From Erwinia rhapontici (lineage in GTDB: Bacteria > Pseudomonadota > Gammaproteobacteria > Enterobacterales > Enterobacteriaceae), in assembly GCF_012271765.1 (NCBI RefSeq), contig NZ_VRKO01000014.1, positions 248,001-312,000 of the forward strand: a DNA stretch of 64,000 nt, in the 5' to 3' direction. The position numbers and the translations under genes are program-made. The notes beneath the pieces are model-generated. The model worked only from the letters and a program-made list of their open reading frames with translations. It was not told the DNA's origin and made no database searches. Positions 35,725 through 44,577 of this stretch are shown here, piece after piece (position 1 is the stretch's first letter; every line of letters starts with the position of its first letter).

Positions 35725-35944
35725 TATACCCGTCATACTTCGAGCCTCAGGTGCGTTGGCTGCACCCGCTCACTCCAGTCACATAGTTATCTATGCTGCT
35801 GGAGACTATGAGCCTCATCCGTGAGGCTCACCCTGCGGGCTTGCCGCGTTACTCGGCCTGGCCTCGCCCCAGGGGGGCAGCGCGTTGCGCGGTTCAAAAA
35901 GGCTAAAGCCTTTTAGTCCTGAAACTCGAATTATTTAGGGTATG
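35725..35944 (-). repeat. enlarged ERIC element (about 220 bases) between yhhN and zntA
   Basis: Begins TATACCCGTCATACTTCGAG and ends TTATTTAGGGTATG. The left part and the core (CCAGTCACATAGTTATCTATG, GGCTTGCCGCG) match ERIC. After the core the element carries an extra GC-rich stretch including hairpin arms (AAAGGCT / AGCCTTT near 35897-35912), giving about 93 bases more than the 127-base standard. Starts only five bases behind the zntA -35 box. Confidence 0.85.
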
Positions 35945-35951
35945 GTACAAA

Positions 35952-36578
35952 TTACAACCACAGGGCGCGCACAATCATAAAGTGACCGCCGAAATAGCAG
36001 GCGGCGATAATCGCACTGTCAGCGCTAAAGCGGCGGCGATAATGGCTGACTAACCAGACGATGTTACCCAGCAGCAGCAATATTGCTCCGGCCATCAGGG
36101 TAAAGGCATCTTCGGACGGCAGAACAAAATAACGTTCCGTCGCCAGCCAGACCATCAGCAGTGCCATACCGAAAAAGGTGCAGATCGGCCAGCGCAGTTC
36201 TTCCAGACGGCTCCAGATCGTGGCGATTACCACGCCACCGACGATCAACAGCACTAACGGGATGGGCCAAAACACACTGAGCGTCATCTGGCTGGCGAAG
36301 TAGAGGGTATAAAGCAGGTGCGACAGGAAGAAAGCACCGATGGCATACAGCATACGTTTGGTGGGCAGTAACGTGAGCGCATCACCCACCAGTGTTGCCA
36401 GTACGCCCAGCAGAATCAGGTAATCAGTGGTTGCCAGCACCGGAGCCTGCCACGCCCAGGCCAGCAGCAGCAACATGGTGACGGGTTTAAATACCCAGCG
36501 TTGCCACTGTGGGCCACGATAGGAGGCATCAACATACAGCCAGCCGGAAAAAAGAACCGCAAGGAATGACCAAATCAT
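35952..36578 (-). CDS. yhhN: YhhN/TMEM86-family membrane protein (lysoplasmalogenase-like)
   Basis: A 208-residue protein with about seven or eight helices, matching E. coli YhhN ([81 protein letters not shown]). The family has conserved Asp residues in helices (GDAL and later) and includes mammalian TMEM86 lysoplasmalogenases; the bacterial reaction is not established. The ERIC element lies directly behind its stop. Confidence 0.93.
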   Translation of the reverse strand: MIWSFLAVLFSGWLYVDASYRGPQWQRWVFKPVTMLLLLAWAWQAPVLATTDYLILLGVLATLVGDALTLLPTKRMLYAIGAFFLSHLLYTLYFASQMTLSVFWPIPLVLLIVGGVVIATIWSRLEELRWPICTFFGMALLMVWLATERYFVLPSEDAFTLMAGAILLLLGNIVWLVSHYRRRFSADSAIIAACYFGGHFMIVRALWL

Positions 36579-36730
36579 AAATTGTCCCTGTTGTTATAGA
36601 TGAAAGTGATGCAACTTCACTCAGTCTAGGTGAAGGGGGGGTGATGTGACAATGAGAGGTCTCCGGTTGTATCCTGTTGCGCACGCGATGCACATACTCA
36701 CCTTTTTACCTTCAGGAGGATGAAGAAAAC

Positions 36731-37090
36731 ATGAAGCCCCCTCTGATCTTTTTTATCGTACTGGCCGTGATCGCCATCTTAGCAACCCGTCAATTTATTA
36801 AGCAGCGGCGTGAAGTGGCGGTTAATGATGCTTCGCCGGTACGGTCTCTGGTGGTGGAAGTGAAATCCAAGCGAGAATACCCGGCACCGAACCGCCGTTC
36901 ACGCCAGCGCGAACATATTCCGGTAGAGGATATGCGTTATGAAGCCTGGTTCCACCCGTTAAACGGGGCAGGTGATTTTAAGCTGGAGTTAACTGCCGGG
37001 GACTATCATCAGATCGATAAGGGCAGTAAAGGTGAGCTGAAGGTCAAAGGTTCACGCTTTATCAGTTTTGTGCCTGAGACAGCACCCTGA
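36731..37090 (+). CDS. yhhM: DUF2500 membrane-anchored protein YhhM
   Basis: A 119-residue protein, same length as E. coli YhhM, with one N-terminal membrane helix (LIFFIVLAVIAILA) and a soluble domain (RYEAWFHPLNGAGDFKLELTAGDYHQI..GSKGELKVKGSRFISFVPE) probably on the periplasmic side. Function unknown. An AGGAGG motif lies 11 bases before the ATG. An overlapping five-codon frame starting at 36720 sits between that motif and the start and may be a chance or a tiny coupled leader. Confidence 0.9.
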   Translation: MKPPLIFFIVLAVIAILATRQFIKQRREVAVNDASPVRSLVVEVKSKREYPAPNRRSRQREHIPVEDMRYEAWFHPLNGAGDFKLELTAGDYHQIDKGSKGELKVKGSRFISFVPETAP

Positions 37091-37154
37091 TGCGATGCCG
37101 GAAAATTATCTTTCCGGCACACAGACTCCGAACTTGATGAGGGAACGCGGTGGG

Positions 37155-37424
37155 TTACTGCTTAGGAAAATTCTTCTTTTGCCAGGCCAGCAGTTCAAAT
37201 ACCCCGAAGAAAAACACTTTAATCTGCATCAGGCCGCTCAGTTTTTCTGCGCCTTTCGGTTGAGTGGTGCGCATCAGCACCAGTTGCAGACCATGCATAA
37301 TCACCATGAAAAACAGCGCGACGTTAACAAAGTACGTGAGCGGTTTCGGGAACGGGTGTACCACGTTAAGCAGTAAAAAGGCCCAGACGAACAGCATCAG
37401 CACGCGGCCTGCATTAATCAGCAT
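37155..37424 (-). CDS. yhhL: DUF1145 membrane protein YhhL
   Basis: An 89-residue protein with two or three helices, same length as E. coli YhhL (MLINAGRVLMLFVWAFLLLN, HPFPKPLTYFVNVALFF, IKVFFFGVFELLAWQKK). Function unknown. Its start at 37424 lies inside the last codons of rsmD (11-base overlap) with AAGGAG seven bases upstream, so the two are translationally linked; a longer in-frame start seven codons earlier is not needed. Confidence 0.92.
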   Translation of the reverse strand: MLINAGRVLMLFVWAFLLLNVVHPFPKPLTYFVNVALFFMVIMHGLQLVLMRTTQPKGAEKLSGLMQIKVFFFGVFELLAWQKKNFPKQ

Positions 37425-38019
37425 TGGAAATCTCCTTGTCAACACGGTGACGAATATACAGGCGGTAGGCTACCTGTCCGGCAATTTTCTCGCGGTGAAG
37501 CTGCCAGTTTACCGGGACGGGCGGGATGCCGTGCTCCACTTCACTTTCAACATACACCAGCGCGCCATCGCTCAGCCAGCCGTTGCTCTCCAGTAACTGG
37601 GTGGTTTTCTCCAGCAGTCCCTGACGAAACGGTGGATCGATAAAGACCAGCTGATGTTCATCCCCTTTTTGCGCCAGAAATTGCAGGGTGTTGGTATTGA
37701 CCACGCGTCCGCTCTTCGCTCCAAGGGTCGCGAGGTTTTTTTCCAGCTGCTGTGCCACCGGGCGCTCCAGCTCCAGCAATGTGGCGCTGGCAGCATGGCG
37801 TGACAGTGCTTCCAGACCGAGTGCACCGCTCCCCGCATAGCAGTCGAGGCATTTTGCCTGCTGAATATCAGCGGCCAGCCAGTTGAACAGGGTTTCGCGT
37901 ACCCGGTCAGTGGTCGGGCGCAGGCCCGCGCTGTCGGGAACCGGCAGCTTACGACCGCGCCACTGCCCACCAATAATACGTATTTGTCCTGCTGCGCCGC
38001 TGCGGGGTTTCTTATTCAT
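37414..38019 (-). CDS. rsmD: 16S rRNA (guanine966-N2)-methyltransferase RsmD
   Basis: A 201-residue SAM-dependent methyltransferase that modifies G966 of 16S rRNA in the 30S subunit. Seen: the basic N-terminus and IRIIGGQWRGRKLPVPD, LRPTTDRVRETLFNWL, the SAM-binding CLDCYAGSGALGLEALSR, and the catalytic FIDPPF. Divergent from ftsY, overlapping yhhL downstream; the same arrangement as in E. coli. Confidence 0.96.
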   Translation of the reverse strand: MNKKPRSGAAGQIRIIGGQWRGRKLPVPDSAGLRPTTDRVRETLFNWLAADIQQAKCLDCYAGSGALGLEALSRHAASATLLELERPVAQQLEKNLATLGAKSGRVVNTNTLQFLAQKGDEHQLVFIDPPFRQGLLEKTTQLLESNGWLSDGALVYVESEVEHGIPPVPVNWQLHREKIAGQVAYRLYIRHRVDKEISNAD

Positions 38020-38193
38020 CTTGCTGAACTCTTAATAATTTGTTGCATAGTTTAACGGGCTAACCGGGCGGAGGAAACGTAAAAAGGGTGCTGTGATGCG
38101 CTTGGCAGAAAGTGTTAGACTAAGAGATTAATTAACAGATTAATTTTCGTACCGGAACCGGATCGTTTTTCCCGCGAGGAGTGTGGTTGCACC

Positions 38194-39612
38194 ATGGCAA
38201 AGAATAAAAAACGTGGCTTTTTTTCCTGGCTTGGTCTGGGGCGCGAAGAACAGACGCCACAGGATGAAGTAAAAGAAACGTTATCACCGCAGCCCTCTGC
38301 CGATACGCCAGCGGAAGTGCCCCCTGCCGCTGACTCTGCCCCTGAAAACGCTCACAACGCCGAAACCGAAGCGGCTGCCCGTGCTGAAGCCGAAGCGGCT
38401 GCCCGTGCCGAAGCCGAAGCGGCAGCCCGTGCCGAAGCCGAAGCGGCAGCACGTGCCGAAGCCGAAGCGGCTGCCCGTGCTGAAGCCGAAGTAGCTGCCC
38501 GTGCTGAAGCTGAAGCGGCTGCCCGTGCTGAAGCCGAAGCGGTTGCCCGTGCCGAAGCCGAAGCCGAAGCCGAAGCGGCAGCCCGTGCCGAAGCCGAAGC
38601 GGCAGCCCGTGCCGAAGCCGAAGCGGCTGCCCTGGCCGCTGAGGTTGTGGAAGAAGAACTTCACCCAGTGGTGGAGCAGGTTCGCCCGACCAAAGAAGGT
38701 TTCTTTGCCCGTCTGAAGCGCAGCCTGGTCAAAACCCGTGAAAATCTGGGTTCTGGTTTCATCGGCCTGTTCCGCGGCAAAAAAATTGATGACGATTTGT
38801 TTGAAGAGCTGGAAGAGCAGCTGCTGATTGCAGACGTTGGCGTGGATACCACACGTCGCATTATTGCCAGCCTGACGGCGCAGGCGAGCCGTAAGCAGTT
38901 ACGTGATGCCGAAGCGTTGTACGGCCTGCTGAAAAGCGAAATGGCTGAGATTCTTGCTAAGGTTGAAGCGCCGCTGGATGTTACGGGGAAAACGCCGTTT
39001 GTTATCCTGATGGTCGGCGTCAATGGTGTGGGTAAAACCACCACTATCGGCAAGCTGGCGCGTCAGTTCCAGGCTGAAGGTAAATCCGTGATGCTGGCCG
39101 CAGGCGATACTTTCCGTGCCGCTGCCGTTGAGCAGTTGCAGGTGTGGGGCGAACGAAACAATATTCCCGTCGTGGCGCAGCATACCGGCGCAGATTCCGC
39201 CTCAGTGATCTTCGATGCCATCCAGGCTGCGAAGGCGCGCCACGTTGACGTATTGATCGCCGATACGGCCGGGCGTTTACAGAATAAATCGCACCTGATG
39301 GAAGAGCTGAAAAAAATCACCCGCGTGATGAAGAAGCTCGACGAGCAGGCGCCGCATGAGGTAATGCTGACAATCGATGCCAGCACCGGCCAGAATGCCA
39401 TCAGCCAGACTAAACTGTTCCACGAGGCCGTCGGCCTGACCGGGATTACCCTGACCAAGCTTGACGGTACAGCGAAAGGTGGGGTGATCTTCTCGGTGGC
39501 AGATCAGTTCAACATTCCGATTCGCTACATCGGCGTTGGCGAAGGTATTGAAGATTTACGATCGTTTAAGGCTGACGATTTTATAGAGGCACTTTTTGCC
39601 CGAGAGGATTAA
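38194..39612 (+). CDS. ftsY: signal-recognition-particle receptor FtsY
   Basis: GTPase of 472 residues that docks SRP-ribosome complexes at the SecYEG translocon. A basic, amphipathic N-terminal membrane-targeting helix (MAKNKKRGFFSWLGLG) is followed by an acidic A domain, here dominated by about ten copies of an Ala/Glu/Arg octapeptide (about residues 57-150). The NG domain follows: G1 GVNGVGKTTTIGKLA, DTFRAAAVEQL, G3 DTAGRLQNK, G4 TKLDGTAKGG. First gene of ftsY-ftsE-ftsX, with ftsE only six bases downstream. Confidence 0.97.
   Translation: MAKNKKRGFFSWLGLGREEQTPQDEVKETLSPQPSADTPAEVPPAADSAPENAHNAETEAAARAEAEAAARAEAEAAARAEAEAAARAEAEAAARAEAEVAARAEAEAAARAEAEAVARAEAEAEAEAAARAEAEAAARAEAEAAALAAEVVEEELHPVVEQVRPTKEGFFARLKRSLVKTRENLGSGFIGLFRGKKIDDDLFEELEEQLLIADVGVDTTRRIIASLTAQASRKQLRDAEALYGLLKSEMAEILAKVEAPLDVTGKTPFVILMVGVNGVGKTTTIGKLARQFQAEGKSVMLAAGDTFRAAAVEQLQVWGERNNIPVVAQHTGADSASVIFDAIQAAKARHVDVLIADTAGRLQNKSHLMEELKKITRVMKKLDEQAPHEVMLTIDASTGQNAISQTKLFHEAVGLTGITLTKLDGTAKGGVIFSVADQFNIPIRYIGVGEGIEDLRSFKADDFIEALFARED
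38362..38640 (+). repeat. 24-base tandem repeat coding the Ala/Glu/Arg tract of FtsY
   Basis: About ten in-frame copies of a unit encoding AEAEAAAR, made of GCC-GAA-GCx codons, with one internal GCCGAA duplication giving AEAEAEAEAAAR. Near-identical DNA between copies makes it prone to slippage in steps of whole units without shifting frame. Confidence 0.9.
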
Positions 39613-39618
39613 ATTAGG

Positions 39619-40287
39619 ATGATTCGCTTTGAAGAAGTCAGTAAGGCTTATCTCGGCGGTCGGCAAGCGCTGCAGGGGGTAGATTTTCATCTGCGTCCTG
39701 GCGAAATGGCGTTTCTGACCGGACATTCCGGGGCGGGGAAAAGTACCTTGCTGAAGCTGATCTGTGGCATTGAGCGCCCGAGTGCCGGGCATATCTGGTT
39801 TGGCGGCCACGACATCAGCCGTCTGAAAAGCCGTGAAGTCCCGTTTCTGCGCCGTCAGATCGGTATGATCTTCCAGGATCACCATCTGCTGATGGATCGC
39901 TCGGTGTATGACAACGTGGCGATCCCGCTGATTATCAGCGGGGCCAGCGGTGAAGATATTCGCCGTCGCGTTTCAGCCGCACTGGATAAAGTTGGCCTGC
40001 TCGATAAAGCAAAAAGCTTCCCGATTCAGCTGTCTGGCGGTGAACAACAGCGTGTGGGCATCGCCCGTGCGGTCGTCAACAAGCCCGCCGTTCTGCTGGC
40101 GGATGAACCAACCGGTAATCTTGATGAGGCATTATCAGAAGATATTCTGCGTCTGTTTGAAGAGTTCAACCGTGTGGGCGTCACCGTTCTGATGGCGACG
40201 CATGATATGGGACTGATTGGCAGCCGTCAGTATCGACTGATGACGCTAAACCAGGGACGTTTGCACGGAGGTCATCGTGGCGAATAA
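39619..40287 (+). CDS. ftsE: cell-division ATPase FtsE
   Basis: A 222-residue ABC-type ATPase that pairs with FtsX at the divisome and powers activation of septal murein hydrolases. Walker [11 protein letters not shown]-loop MIFQDHHLL, signature [14 protein letters not shown], Walker [13 protein letters not shown] and switch MATHDMGL are present. It starts six bases after ftsY and overlaps ftsX by 11 bases, the classical operon. Confidence 0.97.
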   Translation: MIRFEEVSKAYLGGRQALQGVDFHLRPGEMAFLTGHSGAGKSTLLKLICGIERPSAGHIWFGGHDISRLKSREVPFLRRQIGMIFQDHHLLMDRSVYDNVAIPLIISGASGEDIRRRVSAALDKVGLLDKAKSFPIQLSGGEQQRVGIARAVVNKPAVLLADEPTGNLDEALSEDILRLFEEFNRVGVTVLMATHDMGLIGSRQYRLMTLNQGRLHGGHRGE

Positions 40288-41269
40288 GCGCAATCCCCGC
40301 CCGGCAGCAGCCAAAGCGGTGAAGCAGAAGGTGCCATCTAAAAGCAAAGCGCTGAAAGGCGGATGGCAAGAGCAGTGGCGTTATGCAATGCATGGCTCAC
40401 TCTCTGACATGTGGCGCCAGCCGCTGGCCACGTTGCTGACAGTAATGGTCATCGCCATTTCTCTGACGCTGCCCAGTGTCTGCTATATGGTCTGGAAAAA
40501 TGTGAGTCAGGCGGCAGATCAGTGGTATCCCGCCCCGCAACTGACCGTTTATCTGAGCAAAACACTGGATAACGACGCCGCTGAAAATGTCGTGGCGCAG
40601 TTGAAAAAAGAAGAGGGCGTCGACAAGGTTAACTACCTGTCACGCGAAGAGGCGCTGGGCGAATTCCGTAACTGGTCTGGTTTTGGCGGTGCGATGGACA
40701 TGCTGGAGCAGAACCCGCTGCCAGCGGTTGCGATCATTACGCCGAAGCTGAATTTCCAGAACTCATCCACCATGGATAGCCTGCGTGACCGCGTGTCAAA
40801 AGTGCAGGGTATTGATGAAGTGAAGATGGATGACAGCTGGTTTGCCCGCCTGGCGGCGCTGACCGGGCTGGTGGGACAGGTTGCATCAATGATTGGTATT
40901 CTGATGATTGTGGCTGTGTTCCTGGTGATTGGTAACAGCGTACGTCTCAGTATTTTTGCCCGGCGTGACACCATTAATGTGCAAAAGCTGATCGGTGCCA
41001 CCGATGGTTTTATTCTGCGACCTTTCCTATACGGCGGCGCACTGTTGGGCTTCTGTGGTGCACTGTTGTCACTAGTGCTGTCTGAAGTGCTGGTGCTGCG
41101 GCTTGAGTCGGTGGTGGCCCAGGTGGCTTCTGTGTTTGGCACCACCTTCGGGTTGCACGGTCTGGCGTGGGATGAAAGCCTGCTGCTGCTGCTGATTGCC
41201 GCAATGATTGGCTGGGTGGCCGCGTGGCTGGCAACGGTACAACATTTACGCCGATTTACGCCTCAGTAA
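40277..41269 (+). CDS. ftsX: cell-division ABC permease FtsX
   Basis: A 330-residue inner-membrane protein (E. coli 352). Long basic cytosolic N-terminus (about residues 1-55), TM1 (about 55-75), a periplasmic loop ([35 protein letters not shown]) that contacts the amidase activator EnvC, then three helices ([27 protein letters not shown]...[18 protein letters not shown]). GTG start at 40277 overlaps the end of ftsE and is preceded by GGAG. Confidence 0.96.
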   Translation: MANKRNPRPAAAKAVKQKVPSKSKALKGGWQEQWRYAMHGSLSDMWRQPLATLLTVMVIAISLTLPSVCYMVWKNVSQAADQWYPAPQLTVYLSKTLDNDAAENVVAQLKKEEGVDKVNYLSREEALGEFRNWSGFGGAMDMLEQNPLPAVAIITPKLNFQNSSTMDSLRDRVSKVQGIDEVKMDDSWFARLAALTGLVGQVASMIGILMIVAVFLVIGNSVRLSIFARRDTINVQKLIGATDGFILRPFLYGGALLGFCGALLSLVLSEVLVLRLESVVAQVASVFGTTFGLHGLAWDESLLLLLIAAMIGWVAAWLATVQHLRRFTPQ

Positions 41270-41290
41270 CCCCTTTACACGTTTTTTTGA

Positions 41291-41296
41291 TATAAT
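41291..41296 (+). promoter_or_regulatory. candidate sigma-70 -10 box upstream of rpoH
   Basis: A perfect TATAAT lies 22 bases after the ftsX stop, preceded by a T-rich stretch (GTTTTTTTGA) but without a good -35 at 17 bases. It could be one of several rpoH promoters. Confidence 0.35.
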
Positions 41297-41414
41297 CTTC
41301 CTCTGCTGCGTGAGAGTTTACCGCAGAGGAAGTTCATCAACTTGTCACTTCCCCCTGCGATTCTGCTCCTTTCATGCGCCGCATATTATGTGTAAAACCT
41401 CCACTAATCTGATT

Positions 41415-41441
41415 GAACTTTTGGGTGGTTTTAGCATCATA
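41415..41441 (+). promoter_or_regulatory. sigma-E-like promoter (P3 equivalent) of rpoH
   Basis: GAACTT (41415-41420) and TCATA (41437-41441) are separated by 16 bases. This matches the spacing and -35 of the sigma-E promoter that drives E. coli rpoH under extreme heat; the surrounding TTGAACTTxTGG also resembles the E. coli sequence. The -10 departs from the consensus TCTGA. Confidence 0.55.
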
Positions 41442-41564
41442 GTAGGCAGATTTAGACCCAAAGCTTCGCACAGATTGCTTTCGATTTTTGTCGGCAATTC
41501 GCGTAGTGTAGTCAGCGCGTCAGGGACTGGCGCTGTCACCACGCTTAACACAGAGAGGATTTGA

Positions 41565-42419
41565 ATGACCAAAGAAATGCAAACTTTAGCTATTGCTCCC
41601 TTAGGCAACCTGGATGCGTACATCCGGGCAGCTAATGCCTGGCCTATGCTGACGGCAGAAGAGGAAAAAGCGTTGGCTGAACAGCTGCATTACCAGGGCG
41701 ATCTGGAAGCAGCTAAAACGCTGATCCTGTCTCACCTGCGCTTTGTCGTTCATGTTGCTCGTAACTATTCTGGTTATGGCCTGCCGCAGGCAGACTTGAT
41801 CCAGGAAGGTAACATCGGCCTGATGAAAGCTGTGCGCCGTTTTAACCCGGAAGTGGGGGTGCGCCTGGTGTCCTTTGCTGTGCATTGGATCAAAGCCGAA
41901 ATTCATGAATACGTTCTGCGTAACTGGCGTATTGTGAAAGTTGCCACCACCAAAGCACAACGTAAGCTGTTCTTTAACCTGCGTAAAGCTAAGCAGCGTT
42001 TGGGCTGGTTCAACCAGGAAGAAGTCGAAATGGTGGCGCGTGAACTGGGCGTCAGCAGCAAAGACGTGCTGGAAATGGAATCGCGCATGGCCGCGCAGGA
42101 CATGACCTTTGACCCAACGCCGGACGACGAAGGCGAAGGGCGTTCAATGGCGCCGATGCTCTACCTGCAGGATAAGTCTTCCGACTTTGCGAATGGTATT
42201 GAGGAAGATAACTGGGACGATCACGCGGCGGATAAGCTGAGTGATGCGATGCTGGGGCTGGACGAACGCAGTCAGCATATTATCCGCGCCCGCTGGCTGG
42301 ACGATGACAACAAAACCACCCTGCAGGAGCTGGCCGATCAGTACGGCGTTTCCGCAGAGCGTGTGCGTCAGCTTGAAAAGAACGCCATGAAGAAACTGCG
42401 TCTGGCGATTGAAGCATAG
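41565..42419 (+). CDS. rpoH: heat-shock sigma factor RpoH (sigma-32)
   Basis: A 284-residue sigma factor, family length, directing RNA polymerase to heat-shock promoters. Region 2 ([76 protein letters not shown]) is intact, as is the RpoH box ([19 protein letters not shown]) and region 4.2 ([29 protein letters not shown]). The start has the conserved GAGAGGATTTGA leader of enterobacterial rpoH, whose mRNA folds as a thermosensor in E. coli. Preceded by a 295-base promoter region, followed by a terminator. Confidence 0.98.
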   Translation: MTKEMQTLAIAPLGNLDAYIRAANAWPMLTAEEEKALAEQLHYQGDLEAAKTLILSHLRFVVHVARNYSGYGLPQADLIQEGNIGLMKAVRRFNPEVGVRLVSFAVHWIKAEIHEYVLRNWRIVKVATTKAQRKLFFNLRKAKQRLGWFNQEEVEMVARELGVSSKDVLEMESRMAAQDMTFDPTPDDEGEGRSMAPMLYLQDKSSDFANGIEEDNWDDHAADKLSDAMLGLDERSQHIIRARWLDDDNKTTLQELADQYGVSAERVRQLEKNAMKKLRLAIEA

Positions 42420-42460
42420 TCAATACCATGACAGCAGAGCGACCGGCATGTGGTCGCTAT

Positions 42461-42494
42461 AAGGGCTGACATTCTTTGAGGTCAGCCCTTTTTT
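42461..42494 (+). terminator. intrinsic terminator of rpoH
   Basis: AAGGGCTGAC and GTCAGCCCTT form a 10-bp stem around a 10-base loop, followed by six T residues. It sits between the convergent rpoH and panM genes. Confidence 0.88.
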
Positions 42495-42879
42495 ATTTCA
42501 ACCATTCACCGTTCTGCTGCTTAAATCCGCCCGCCTGCATAAAGGCGGCTATCACTTCAGGTGCCGACGTTCCGTCGATGCAGACCGACCAGTGGGCCAC
42601 CTCTGGGTTTTGTGCCACTACCTCTTCCAGCAGATACAGCCCGACACCGCGCCTGCGTGTTACCTCCCGCACCTCCAACTGCGACAGCTTCCCCTGACCT
42701 GTGCGCACTTCCACTCTGACCGCCGCCAGCAGCCGATCGTTAAAGCGCGCAGCATAGAGTCGGAATTGATCATCCAACTGCGCTTCCAGAGCGTCGATAT
42801 CAGCCTGTGGCCAGATTTTTTTTAAATCACTGCGATCCTGCTCTGAGCACTGTTGCAGGCGGATGATAGTCAGTTTCAT
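42493..42879 (-). CDS. panM: PanD maturation/regulation factor PanM (PanZ)
   Basis: A 128-residue GNAT-fold protein that triggers self-cleavage of pro-PanD to form active aspartate decarboxylase for pantothenate synthesis, sensing CoA. The start MKLTIIRLQQCSEQDRSDLKKIWP, YAARFNDRLLAAVRV and the CoA-binding REVTRRRGVGLYLLEEV match E. coli PanM (127). The ATG at 42877-42879 aligns with the family; an in-frame start 16 codons earlier is not supported. Confidence 0.94.
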   Translation of the reverse strand: MKLTIIRLQQCSEQDRSDLKKIWPQADIDALEAQLDDQFRLYAARFNDRLLAAVRVEVRTGQGKLSQLEVREVTRRRGVGLYLLEEVVAQNPEVAHWSVCIDGTSAPEVIAAFMQAGGFKQQNGEWLK

Positions 42880-43267
42880 CGGAATAACCCGTACGTGAGA
42901 AAGGCATATTGTAGCGAAGTTGACCATACTATAACGTGTTAGTTTTTGCGTAAAAAAACGAGGCGATGTGTTGAGTCTCTGTCCTATATGCCGAGTAAAT
43001 CATTGTTGATGATTTATCAGCCAGCATAAACTCCTGGGTATTCGGCTAAAATGCCACCGTTCGTGTTAGTGAATTGTCCTGTGGCTCCCGCTATTTACTG
43101 AATATGTCAGTTGATTTACAGCAGAATATTCCTGTTTAATAACCTGAAATTTAAAGCCTTATTCATAAAAAATGCCGGTAATCACTCTAACTCGTTCTTA
43201 GTTAAGCGTTTATCGCTGATTACATGGCACATAATAAATAGTAACCACAACAGATGGGGTAGTTCGG
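42880..43267. promoter_or_regulatory. panM/livJ divergent upstream region
   Basis: About 390 bases without a gene. AT-rich patches, for example around 43070-43200, fit the position of Lrp-controlled liv promoters in E. coli, but no Lrp site is clear enough to mark. Confidence 0.35.
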
Positions 43268-44383
43268 ATGAAAATGAGTAAAGGTAGTGCGTTCCTGGCG
43301 GGCTGTGTTGCCCTGGCAATGAGCCATGCAGCAATGGCAAAAGACATCAAAGTGGCCATCGTGGGTGCGATGTCCGGCCCGGTGGCCCAGTATGGCGACA
43401 TGCAGTGGACAGGTGCGCAGCAGGCCATTGCCGATATCAACGCTAAAGGCGGTGTTAACGGCGACAAACTGGTCGCAGTGAAGTATGACGACGTTTGCGA
43501 TCCTAAGCAGGCGGTTGCAGTCGCCAACAAAGTGATTAACGACGGTATCCGTTACGTCATCGGCCACCTGTGCTCTTCTTCTACCCAGCCTGCTTCTGAT
43601 ATCTATGAAGATGAAGGCGTGCTGATGATTACCCCGGCAGCAACCGCACCAGACCTGACCAGCCGTGGCTATAAGCTGATTATGCGTACGACCGGTCTTG
43701 ACTCTGACCAGGGTCCGACCGCCGCAAAATACATCCTGAGCGAGATTAAACCGCAGCGTATTGCCGTGGTTCACGATAAGCAGCAGTACGGTGAAGGCCT
43801 GGCGCGTTCCGTACAGGACAGCCTGAAAAAAGCGGGCGGCAACGTGGTGCTGTTTGAAGGTGTGACCGCAGGCGACAAAGATTTCTCTACGCTGGTGGCG
43901 CGTTTGAAGAAAGACAACGTCGACTTCGTCTATTTTGGCGGTTACCACCCGGAAATGGGTCAGATCCTGCGCCAGGCACGTGCGGCCGGTCTGAAAACCC
44001 AGTTTATGGGCCCGGAAGGTGTGGGTAACGCTTCCCTGTCGAACATCGCGGGTGCGGCTTCCGAAGGGATGCTGGTGACGCTGCCAAAACGTTATGACCA
44101 GGTGCCTGCCAACAAACCTATCGTTGATGCGCTGAAAGCGAAAAAAGAAGACTCTACAGGTCCATTCGTCTGGACAACCTACGCTGCCTTGCAGTCACTG
44201 GCCGCCGGTATGGAGCGCAGCAAGAGCGCAGAGCCGGAAGCTATCGTGAAAAACCTGAAAGAAGGCGCAGCAGTACCAACGGTGATGGGTGACCTCAACT
44301 GGGATGAGAAGGGCGATCTGAAAGGCTTCGAGTTTGGTGTATTCAAGTGGCACGCTGACGGCTCTTCCACTGCCGTGAAATAA
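43268..44383 (+). CDS. livJ: branched-chain amino-acid periplasmic binding protein LivJ (LivJ/LivK type)
   Basis: A 371-residue Leu/Ile/Val-binding protein with a signal peptide ending SHAAMA. Conserved family blocks: [97 protein letters not shown]. Several positions ([32 protein letters not shown]) are nearer E. coli LivJ than LivK, though the gene sits directly upstream of livH where livK lies in E. coli. Only one binding protein is present here. It feeds the LivHMGF importer. Confidence 0.93.
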   Translation: MKMSKGSAFLAGCVALAMSHAAMAKDIKVAIVGAMSGPVAQYGDMQWTGAQQAIADINAKGGVNGDKLVAVKYDDVCDPKQAVAVANKVINDGIRYVIGHLCSSSTQPASDIYEDEGVLMITPAATAPDLTSRGYKLIMRTTGLDSDQGPTAAKYILSEIKPQRIAVVHDKQQYGEGLARSVQDSLKKAGGNVVLFEGVTAGDKDFSTLVARLKKDNVDFVYFGGYHPEMGQILRQARAAGLKTQFMGPEGVGNASLSNIAGAASEGMLVTLPKRYDQVPANKPIVDALKAKKEDSTGPFVWTTYAALQSLAAGMERSKSAEPEAIVKNLKEGAAVPTVMGDLNWDEKGDLKGFEFGVFKWHADGSSTAVK

Positions 44384-44393
44384 ACCAGGCTGC

Positions 44394-44519
44394 GGGTCAG
44401 GCGTGCCTGGCCCCTACGGAATAATGCAGATCCGTGGGGTAACCCGGTGAATCCCCGGAATAACGGGGATCCTTGGGGTAGCTCAGCGCATCCCCGTAGG
44501 GGCCGGGCATGCCCGGCCC
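44394..44519. repeat. composite REP element between livJ and livH
   Basis: A subtype B-like copy in minus orientation (44394-44417, core GCGTGC) 10 bases behind the livJ stop, and a plus-orientation copy (44496-44519, arms GGGCCGGGC) face each other across 78 bases. Between them are two short related segments with GGATCC-like palindromic remnants. This position inside the liv operon recalls REP-mediated differential expression of binding protein and permease genes. Confidence 0.82.
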
Positions 44520-44577
44520 TTTGTCGTTTTCATCCACCTGCACCCGCTGTGCAGGTGGATTCGTAAGGTATTAAGGT

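Noticed and set aside
36720..36734. Tiny leader frame (four codons plus stop) directly before yhhM
   Set aside because: Too short to support; more likely chance overlap between the AGGAGG motif and the yhhM ATG.
38284..38664. Gly/Phe-rich frame antisense to the ftsY repeat
   Set aside because: Product is a mirror of the ftsY Ala/Glu/Arg repeat and has no start context.
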